64,000 nucleotides of DNA from Glandiceps talaboti (lineage: Eukaryota; Hemichordata; Enteropneusta; Spengelidae). The position numbers and the translations under genes were made by a program. The stretch is from positions 6,137,822 through 6,201,821 of the forward strand of contig NC_135570.1 of the NCBI RefSeq assembly GCF_964340395.1, given 5' to 3'. The notes beneath the pieces were generated by a model. That model did not search any database. It had not been told where the DNA came from and saw only the letters and a program-made list of their open reading frames with translations. Shown here piece by piece: positions 1 through 7,884 of this stretch (position 1 is the first letter of the stretch; each line of letters begins with the position of its first letter).

Positions 1-290
1 CGTGCCCCATACCAGTGGATTTTAAAACTATTAAAACTTAAACCAGATGCTTTATGTCAAATGTAACGAGATTCTTTTAAACCAGTTTCAAATACTTGCA
101 CAATTGCATTATGTATGCCTCTAATATGTAATACTTGACTAAGTATATATTTAGCATCTACTGTTGCCCACTTTACATTTTTTTCTGATATAACCAGCAT
201 ATCAATTTGATGATTTCAACATATAGGTACCATGCCATAATGCCATTTCTGATGAGTACCGATGTATAATATTGAGTGCCAATATTGTGT

Positions 291-820
291 CCTACATATC
301 TATTGACATTATCTGCATAAATCACTGAAGGATAATGCATATGTAATGAGGTGGTTTGCATGGCTAATAAGGGCATTTTGTATAGCTGATGTGAACACCC
401 CTTGGTTTTGTTACACAGCATAACTTGTGAAGTATCTGTGCATAATTTTGTGAGCATTCTGATTGCCTGCATACCTAATGAGGTCATCTGCATAAAATCA
501 TAAGGAATACTGCATATGTAATGTGGTGGTTGCATGCCTAATAGTAATAATGTTATTTTGTATACCTGATGTGAACACCCAATATTGGTTTTGGTATTAA
601 TAAATAAAACAGCATAACTCTTGAAGTACCTGTGCATAATGTTTTAACCATTATAATATCCTGCATATCTAATTAAGTTATCTGCATAAATCATAATTGC
701 ATATGTAATGAGATGAGGTGGTTTGGATGGCTAATAAGGTTGTTTTGTCTGATCTGAAAGCTCTAAATTGGCTTTGGTAAACAGCATAACTCATAAAGTA
801 ACTATGTAACTAATGAAGTG
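291..820. repeat. Tandem repeat, about 185-bp unit, three copies
   Basis: Units begin near 291, 471 and 661. They share TCTGCATAAATCA, GCATATGTAATG, GGTGGTTTGCATG, TGATGTGAACACCC, the GGTTTTG segment and CAGCATAACT, with moderate divergence and small indels. Related fragments occur at 185-250 and 1165-1215. Confidence 0.8.
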
Positions 821-1456
821 AATACTTACACGAATAACTACAGAGCCAATTAGAAAATGGTACTGTTCTGTTTCTGTTCTGTATATGCCTTAGAAATAAA
901 TGTCTTAAACTGCTGCTTTTATTTTGCAACCCATTCGCAGTTACAGACAAAGTCATACAAAATGTAAATTTTCATTGAAAACAAGATGTGGACCAGGAAC
1001 AAGTTTTCATATGGCAAAGTTCGGACATACTTTGAGAACTTTGATTATCTATCAATTTGGTCCCTGGGGCATTAATAAGATGACCCACATAGCTTAGAAA
1101 TTTACAATGTACAGTTACTGTGATAAATTTAGTGGCATATATGGCGAAAAAAAAGAAGATAATTTGCATGGCTGCATAATCTGCATATCTTATGGGTAAT
1201 CTGCATAGCTAATGAGGAAAGTTATATATTACAAGAAATTATGTTATCTACGCTAAATTAAATTTATTTCTTTGGTAGGCTTCCTTTCCATCTATGCTGA
1301 TCTATTAAAAGACAATTTCATTTGCTCTTGACTTTTTTCAGTATGGCTCAGTTTTCGATCGAAGAAAGGAAACATAACTTTTTTCACTAAATTAATTGTT
1401 TATTTTTTCAAGCTCTTTTTCAATACTTTCTGATCACAAGATCTTTATAAGTATCA

Positions 1457-1464
1457 ATGTATGA

Positions 1465-1495
<31 letters not shown>

Positions 1496-1503
1496 TGTAT
1501 GTA

Positions 1504-1566
<63 letters not shown>

Positions 1567-1649
1567 ATGTATGCGTGCATGTGTAGGTATGTATGCATGC
1601 CTGTATGTATGTATGTATGTATGTACATGTACGTACGTATGCATGCTTG

Positions 1650-1687
<38 letters not shown>

Positions 1688-1706
1688 TGTATGTATGTAT
1701 GTATAT
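1457..1706. repeat. Compound microsatellite (ATGT)n-(GT)n-(GCCT)n
   Basis: (ATGT)n from about 1467, (GT)n from about 1509 to 1565, mixed ATGT/GCAT steps, then (GCCT)n from about 1647 to 1690, closing with ATGT. Every long open frame over it, on either strand, is low-complexity and not a gene. Confidence 0.95.
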
Positions 1707-2479
1707 ATAGTATATATAAGACATGAGAATATGAAGCCCCTGGCAAATAAAGCACATCACCTAACAATTGTTAAAGTATCATTTTCACTATATGTGTAAT
1801 ATTAACAGTAGGTAGTTCTAACCATAATAGCTTGACATTTGAAATTTGATTCATTTCATTCTGGGTGCAGTACAGTAGTTAATATTAGCCAAGTTTTAAA
1901 TTTCACAGTTTGTCCAATTAATTTTTATTCTGATCAATTACTTTTTTTATTTGACAGATCTGTTTCTATAAACACAGTAAAATGAAAGCCCTGCATATTC
2001 ATAGGGTTTTCATACAGCAGATTTTATAATAAGTGAAATTAATAATAGTATGAAAAATCAACATCAAGTCCAAGATTAATATAATCAAACACTAATACAT
2101 GTTCTCTGTGAGCAAAATCCACAACACACACTTCTGATTCATTACATGTACAAGACACTCTGAACTGGAATGCTAACAACTGACCTCATCATAGGGAGAG
2201 ACCTAGATTACTATGCTGGAGGAATGGTGACCTGGTGCACATTCGGTCAGCAGCATGACACTCATATTTAGAATATCTGAACTAACATCAGTTCACTTAC
2301 ATCAGTCAGTCAAATCTCAAGTAGTAATGGCCACTAGTAATTATTCTAAAACAATCATGTGTTTAATAACAGAATTACTGAGAAATGAAACCATCCACAA
2401 GTGTCTGTAATGTGTACTCTAATTTCGTTTTATATTACAAGATTGGCTACATTGTAAAGCATTCTAAAATACATTCACA

Positions 2480-2850
2480 TATCCAAGAGTTGTCCTACTG
2501 TGAAGGACTTCACAACCACACATATATCCAATAGCTACAATGAGGTGAAGCATCCTCAAAGTAACAGTCATGTATCCAAGGGTTGCTCCGCTATTAAGTA
2601 CTCTCTTCAAAGACACACATCAAACAGTTACACAGTCATGTATTTTACAGACATATCCACTTATCCAAGGGCTGCCCCATTATAAAGTATTCTAAAAACA
2701 GTCACACATCCAAGAGTTGCACTGTCAAATATTTTGAAGACACAGTCACATGTCCAAGAGTTAACACATTATTAACTATTCAAAAAAACAGTCATGTGGC
2801 CAAGGGTTGCAGTCACATATCCAGGAGTTGTTATAGTGTCAATTACTGTC
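2480..2850. repeat. Degenerate tandem repeat, 50-60 bp unit
   Basis: About seven diverged units marked by ACAGTCAC/ATG..TATCCAAGAGTTG, with spacing that drifts between roughly 45 and 65 bp. Confidence 0.7.
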
Positions 2851-3692
2851 CACACAAAGACAAGGTAAAGTACTTCACTGTGACATATTTTCTAAACAGT
2901 CAAATATATAATCTTTGAAAAGTCTGAACTAGATGTATTTTAGAAGAAAAATAATAATTTTATCTTCAAAAATTGCCAGTGTTAAGCATATAATATCAAA
3001 ATACATCTGGGGTATGAGCAACCTTGAAGTTAAACTATTCCTTCCAATGTTGATTTCCCTGGGGGGGCAGTGCAAAAGATATGTCGCAAATTTAGAAATA
3101 CCAGTCTATCAAAATGTCAGCAAGACCTTGACGCCAAGGTATTGATTGCATAAAAGAACCACTTAAATCTAAATCCATGTACCGTGACAAAATGATAATA
3201 ATCACTGTTAAATTCATCGGAGACCTTGCACTTGCGTTGCCACATGCAGCACAATCAGCATTATCAATACAGCGACCGCATTACTCTAAGTTCTTATTGA
3301 CTTATACTTGACTTATAGCACAGCATGTATGTCCTATTTCAAGCTTTGAAGACCTGACAGCTGCAAACTCAGATTTCATAAGGGTTATAAAATGTTTACT
3401 CAAGAAGCACAAGTGGTTTAGTTCCAATATTAGCTTCAAATTCCTAGAGTCACTGCACTAGAAACAGAGACACAGCCAATAACGAGCTGACCAAAGATTA
3501 ATTTCTCCGGCTGGTTATAATATTTCACCCGTGTGATGTACATATCTTAATCCAGTCATAAGTTATTTTTTGCACCCTTGGTTCTTCCAGTATTCTTGTT
3601 TAGTACAAAAGATGTCAAATCTTTGCATGCATAACTTTTAAGAGCCTGAAATATTTTCACCATGGTGTCATTCATTAATCTGCTTAAACCTA

Positions 3693-3872
3693 CACTAGCT
3701 GCAACTGGAGTATTATTTTTTCAATGAGAAAACTTGATAAAATACAAATCATTAGACATTGTACATACTAATTAGGGGTTGACTGTATCCATAAGTTTTA
3801 TAGCAACAGGATGACATCACCATTGCACTTTGGGTACTGATTGTTGAGTGTGAACCCAAAAATCAATTTCAT
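3693..3872. repeat. Rearranged copy of a dispersed repeat (family seen at 16.9 and 27.4 kb)
   Basis: The AGCTGCAACTGGA block lies at 3697-3709 in plus orientation. The block that reads ATTGATTTTTGGGT elsewhere appears here as its reverse complement (ACCCAAAAATCAAT, about 3856-3869). Confidence 0.5.
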
Positions 3873-4171
3873 TGGATTTCATGTGCCATATTGTAGGACT
3901 CTACAAATACATTTAATTACAAGTATGTTATTATATCTAACAAAACAAATGTTCCAGTTGTGGCTAGTGCAGCAATAAGCAAGCTGTTCAGAAGCTTTCA
4001 CTTGACCATGAACTAAGCCAACTGTGTTTTATGATACTATCGGTAGTAAAGTTACACTACTACAAATACATTGTGTGAACAGGTGTATTTTATTATGGGT
4101 TCTAAGGTTGTGAAATCAGGGAGGGCAGGGAGACAGAGATATGGTGTACTAACATGAAGCGACAAACTTAC

Positions 4172-4283
4172 CAAGCCAATGTCTTCCAATATACATTGAT
4201 ATAAAAATTGGTGGAATGGTAAAGAAATCTATCAAAGAGTTTAATTCTAACCAAAACCATAGTCTGTCTGTAGCTGCAATAAA
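4172..4283 (-). CDS. slo: BK (Slo-type) potassium channel, S2-S3 exon, version B (transcript-distal)
   Basis: Second 112-nt version of the S2-S3 exon. The acceptor is cttacatttcag and the donor CTTG|gtaagttt, with the same phases as version A (starts 0, leaves one base). It reads [16 protein letters not shown], then [20 protein letters not shown] and L. Against version A there are seven base changes: two are silent (CTG/CTA, CTA/CTT) and five change residues (V>I, V>I, I>M, L>I, E>G), all in S3 or the S3-S4 linker. The S3 Asp, the PP of the helix kink and the RHWL end are kept, and no stop or frameshift is present, so both copies look functional. The S4-S5/pore exon should start with the last two bases of a Gly codon and was not found in 1-4171, so the next intron is longer than 4.1 kb. 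Confidence 0.93.
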
Positions 4284-4354
4284 CTGAAATGTAAGAGCAC
4301 ACATATGTAAGACAAAACGTGAAACCACGCACACATATTTAAGATGAAACTTAC
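4284..4354 (-). other. 71-nt intron between the two alternative S2-S3 exons
   Basis: A short GT-AG spacer with its own good donor (gtaagttt) and acceptor (ttacatttcag). It does not resemble the introns on the outer sides beyond the splice signals. Exon A plus this spacer is 183 nt (61 codons) with no stop in the channel frame, so an unspliced A-spacer-B product would stay open. The decamer atatgtgtgc occurs twice inside it. Its small size could itself hinder splicing of A to B. Confidence 0.8.
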
Positions 4355-4466
4355 CTAGCCAATGTCTTTCAAGATAAATTGATACAAAAATTGGTGGAAT
4401 GGTAAAGAAATCTACCAAAGAGTTTAATTCTAACCAAAACCACAGTCTGTCTGTAGCTGCAATAAA
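4355..4466 (-). CDS. slo: BK (Slo-type) potassium channel, S2-S3 exon, version A (transcript-proximal)
   Basis: 112-nt exon for the end of S2, the S2-S3 link, S3 and the S3-S4 linker. On the minus strand the acceptor is ttatgtttcag and the donor CTAG|gtaagttt. It reads [16 protein letters not shown], then [20 protein letters not shown] and L, with one base (G) left over, the same length and phase as the human Slo1 segment ending in WLG. The S3 aspartate (human D186 equivalent, in LVDFF) is kept. The residue aligned to human N172, a magnesium-coordinating position in Slo1, is Thr (FIAATD). A second, nearly identical exon follows after 71 nt, so this is one of a mutually exclusive pair. Including both would add 224 nt and shift the frame. 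Version A has Val, Val, Ile, Leu and Glu where version B has Ile, Ile, Met, Ile and Gly. Confidence 0.95.
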
Positions 4467-5155
4467 CTGAAACATAAGAAAAAGGGATCGACATCATGCA
4501 TCATGCTCAAAAGGAATTCATGCTAGTGTACTGTGAAATGAAAGAGTACAATCCACTACCATATTTGTGAAAGGAGAAAGTTAAACCTAATGAACAGGAT
4601 AGGAGTTGTACTTAGTTGTGATCATCTGAAAGAAAATTATAGCATTCATATACATTCTTTGAAGGAGAAACTACCAAATGATACAACAAACTGAAACAAG
4701 TAGATTGCTGCATTTACAAATCATGAGTAAAGGGAACCATTATACTGCATACTATAAAAATAAAAGTATGCACTCGGTATATCATAACCACCATGCTAAG
4801 GTAACCCTTGACATGCTTAGAAAGTTAGTATTCAAACAGAAATTGAAGAATTTATTTGTTGGTGGTTCACCATCACCACAATGATTTTCTACAAATCTAC
4901 ATGTGTATGTTATTAGTTCTAGACTACACCTTGTGTGTGTCTGACAAAAAATTACATGGGGATAAAACACAGGTAGTGACCCTTTAGCAAAGATAGTGAT
5001 AGTTATACAACAGTATCGTCTGAAACTACATCATAATTTATATTTACCTTGGCTGAAAGAGAAAGCTGTAAAAAGATACATGTACTTACACATTTTCAAT
5101 CCATATGGTAAGAACAATTATGTTTGGAATACCAAACAAAACTCAACAAACTTAC
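4467..5155 (-). other. slo: Channel gene intron between the S1-S2 and S2-S3 exons
   Basis: A 689-nt GT-AG intron. No third copy of the S2-S3 exon is present. It contains a candidate 18-nt phase-0 microexon at 5048-5065 (see findings) and otherwise nothing recognised. Confidence 0.7.
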
Positions 5156-5249
5156 CCGCAAGCCGAAATAAAGTAAAAATATCAAGTTGAACCCTAGATC
5201 TATCTGCCACACTACGTCTTCTGTAACTTTGAAACATCTTTCTATAGGT
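5156..5249 (-). CDS. slo: BK (Slo-type) potassium channel, S1-S2 exon
   Basis: Internal 94-nt exon encoding the S1-S2 extracellular loop and most of S2. On the minus strand the acceptor is ctgtttgtag and the donor CGG|gtaagt. After the single base that completes the previous codon, 31 codons are read: PIERCFKVTEDVVW, then the S2 helix QIDLGFNLIFLLYFGLR. The match to Slo channels is clear: PIERC as in fly Slo, QID..FN and LLYFGLR as in human Slo1. The charged residues equivalent to human D153 (in QID) and R167 (in GLR), both linked to voltage sensing in Slo1, are present, as is the loop cysteine. The exon ends in phase 0, which matches the phase-0 start of both alternative S2-S3 exons. The intron to the S1 exon (5250-7548) contains a palindromic transposon with TTAA duplications. 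Confidence 0.95.
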
Positions 5250-5493
5250 CTACAAACAGAATGAAAATAGTTGTATCAGGATGGACATCAATGCATCATA
5301 TACATTCAATATTCATTTTCTAACACAACCACACAAGTATATATCTATATATCGGTATGTCAACATGCAGCCACATACATGCACTCACACAACTGATGCT
5401 CATACATATGCATGTGCAAACATACACACATATATACATACTCACACACATCCACTGACCAATGCTTCTGCCCACACATACCAGCAAGCACAT

Positions 5494-5546
<53 letters not shown>
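5494..5546. repeat. (CA)n microsatellite
   Basis: An uninterrupted CA run in the plus strand with CA-rich flanks from about 5340. Open frames here are low-complexity. Confidence 0.95.
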
Positions 5547-5556
<10 letters not shown>

Positions 5557-5861
5557 TGATTCTTTTATTAGATAATGCATTCTGCAACACAGTTCCATGT
5601 ACTTACATTCAAACATACTTAATGCAGATGTCAACAAAGAACAACTCATATACTGTACAACTTAATTATTACAAATCCCTGCTTGTGTTTACTACTTATA
5701 CATACATGTAATTACATTTTACATCAAATATACATAATGTACAATAATCTGTCACTTACATGATATATATTTTATCATAAATAACAACAAAATCAATAAT
5801 GATAAAATCAGTCAAAACTGGAAACCTATGAATTGGAAACTGATCATTCGTACAGTCTTAA

Positions 5862-6199
5862 AGTGGCCATATGGATGAGGATTTTGGATTTTTAATTTAT
5901 AAAACAATTTTACCATGGCATCCTACTTGAAAAATCAATGTGAAACAACATTGTCTGAGCCTGTATTTGTCACTTAATACATTGCAAAAAGCTTGCAAAA
6001 CCAAAAAATGTGTACAAATGTTTGTTATTGTATGTACAATAACAAACACTGTACACATTTATTATGTTTTTGAATTCACTGAACTACAAACAAGGACTTG
6101 GCATATGTTGTTTCACATTTCAAGTACGAAGCGATGATAAATTTATTTTGTAAATAAAAAATCCAAAATAAATACCAAATCCTGATCAATATGGCCACT
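5862..6199. mobile_element. Fully palindromic MITE with TTAA target-site duplications
   Basis: The left end AGTGGCCATATGGATGAGG and the right end (reverse complement AGTGGCCATATTGATCAGG) begin two arms of about 169 bp that pair almost to the centre at TACAATAACAAACA. TTAA stands directly outside both ends (5858-5861 and 6200-6203). TTAA duplication is the rule for piggyBac-superfamily elements, so a non-autonomous piggyBac-type origin is likely, though the termini are not the classical ones. There is no coding capacity. It lies inside a channel intron. Confidence 0.85.
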
Positions 6200-7548
6200 T
6201 TAATAATATCTGTATGATGTGGTAATTTCATCAGGGCCAAATCATTAGATAAGGAACTTAATCAGTTTTATGACAGTTTCTAGCTTCACAGGTCCAGTCT
6301 TGATGTCTATTACTACAATAAATACAGAATTCTACAAAATACATGCAACTGTAGCTGTGTATTCATGCAAAGACTTAATATAATAGATGTTTTCAAATAA
6401 CAAGACACATAGAACTTTAATTAAATGAGCATAATAATGACTAAATTTGCTGTATTTTTTTGTTTCTACAGCGACAGACAAACCAAACAGTACTAAGAAA
6501 CTAAATTTAGTGTGTGGGTTTTTTCTGTTGGGATTTATGGTTAACAGATCTGCTTAGCAAAATAAGGTTGCGATGCTAAATTTCTTGTGTTTTTCTGTCT
6601 TGTATGATCAGATCACCACAGATTTAACAAATAACATTGGCTAAAAAGCCTGTCAAATCCTGATCATCCTGCATATGGCTTTATTTTCAGTCCATTAAAT
6701 GATAAAAATGAGTGAATGTTTGGTGGCAAGTCAAATGATTTGATACATTTGAATGTTAACAGTCTAGTGGACAGGATTAAATAACTGACTTTCTTGTGGT
6801 CTTGAAATCAATCTTGTGGTTTGGTACATGTTAAAATAGAAAGCTAAATGTCCAGATAAGATGATGGAAAGCTAATATTTTGGAAAGCCACTTAATTCTT
6901 TCTGTATTCAATTCCTAACACTAGTGTGGTAACGTGATGTTGTAATTGTAGTGGATTGTAGAAGAAAAGAACAAATTTGCAATTTGGTAGAGCAAACAGA
7001 CAGAATCTGATAATCTTTCTTGTGGTCAAGTTTCTGGCTATTAATATTTGATGGACAGCATATGGTTGATGATGATGGACAATGAAAGATCTTCTGAGTT
7101 CCTGCCAGCCTTGAGTTCTGTCCCATTAACTGTTAACAGTCTAGTGGACAGTAAGGAAGGATGAACTTTCTGATGGTTTGCACTGTTTCCATGAATGACT
7201 GCAACTTGCTAGTCAACAATGAACCAAATTAGGCATATAGACCACATCTACATAATTTCTTCAATCTTATTTTGTTCAGTGCAAAGTGACAAAGTTTATT
7301 TTAACACTATGCTGGGCTGGATATAGGAACTACTGAATTTCTGGATTAGGTGATAATGATGTGATAGTTGGAGTGACTGTTCAAGTTCCTAAATACTGAC
7401 TTTATACAGGGTCAAAGTATGGAATGTTAAAGTGTTGGGCATTGAGTCTAATACATATATATAGACTTGTTGATTTTTAAAGTCGGGCATAACTGAATGA
7501 CTGTGTTTTGAGTTTGAGATGTAATAGATCAACATATGCTATACTTAC

Positions 7549-7610
7549 GCCTCAGTCTGGTATATGTAGATTAACACTGAACCAACACTCAGCAAAAATA
7601 CAATCAGAAC
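7549..7610 (-). CDS. slo: BK (Slo-type) potassium channel, S1 exon
   Basis: Internal 62-nt exon of a calcium- and voltage-gated BK potassium channel, a plasma-membrane tetramer. Read on the minus strand, a pyrimidine-rich acceptor ending ctgtag precedes GTT CTG ATT GTA, and the exon ends GAG GC before a near-perfect donor gtaagtat. The 20 full codons give VLIVFLLSVGSVLIYIYQTE, which lines up with human Slo1 S1 (the VVLVFALSIGALVIYF region). This is a hydrophobic S1 helix followed by the start of the extracellular S1-S2 loop. An in-frame TAG immediately upstream fixes the acceptor. The exon starts in phase 0 and leaves two bases (GC) that join the A opening the next exon at 5249, making an Ala codon. 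The preceding exon, which should carry the S0-S1 linker, was not confidently found. The Slo family assignment rests on all four exons together; Slo1 and a Slo3-like paralogue cannot be separated from this part alone. Confidence 0.88.
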
Positions 7611-7845
7611 CTACAGTACAACAGGATATAGAAACCAACAAAAACTAAAAATGACTACAAATAGCATGCAAGAAGAGGAAGAAGCCTGTAATAAATATAA
7701 ACCCAGAGATGAAGAAGCTTAAATGACACAAACACCCAAAAGAACACCAAACATGGACATGCAAGCACAAACGTGGAGTTAACCAAAGTCTACGTGTAGA
7801 GAACACAGTTACATGTAAGTTCACATATTGTATGTATATACTTAC

Positions 7846-7884
7846 AGGTCTGAATCTACCAAATAAAACACAAATGAAGTTAAG
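7846..7884 (-). CDS. Candidate 39-nt exon just upstream of the S1 exon
   Basis: On the minus strand, acceptor ttatctttaag precedes CTT AAC TTC ATT, and the candidate ends AGA CCT before a strong donor gtaagtatat. It is 13 codons, LNFICVLFGRFRP, phase 0 to phase 0, compatible with joining to the S1 exon 235 nt downstream. Slo proteins carry a GR just before S1 (TGRVL / TGRFL), so GRF is suggestive. The expected WAGELISGQ context is missing and the join would add one residue. It could be a chance open stretch. Confidence 0.22.

Larger units (their letters stand above)
1..4171 (-). other. slo: Channel gene intron 3' of the S2-S3 exons (repeat-rich, no further exon seen)
   Basis: No S4, S5, pore or RCK exon was recognised on the minus strand here. 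I looked for the LRFLRALRL, WLTAAGFIHL and STVGYGD motifs. The stretch holds a 185-bp tandem array (291-820), a compound microsatellite (1457-1706), a degenerate 50-60 bp array (2480-2850) and a rearranged copy of a dispersed repeat (3693-3872). That it is intron is inferred from the open phase at the donor of exon B. Confidence 0.6.
5250..7548 (-). other. slo: Channel gene intron between the S1 and S1-S2 exons
   Basis: About 2.3 kb. It carries a (CA)n tract (5494-5546), a palindromic element with TTAA duplications (5862-6199) and a diverged direct repeat (TGTTAACAGTCTAGTGGACA near 6754 and 7132). No other exon was recognised. Confidence 0.7.

Noticed and set aside
1420-1799. Long open frames reading YVCMYVC, HTHTHT or CLPACLPA on both strands
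   Set aside because: Pure products of ATGT, GT and GCCT microsatellites. Similar frames at 5281-5649, 28938-29210, 36525-36925 and 59529-59998 were dropped for the same reason.
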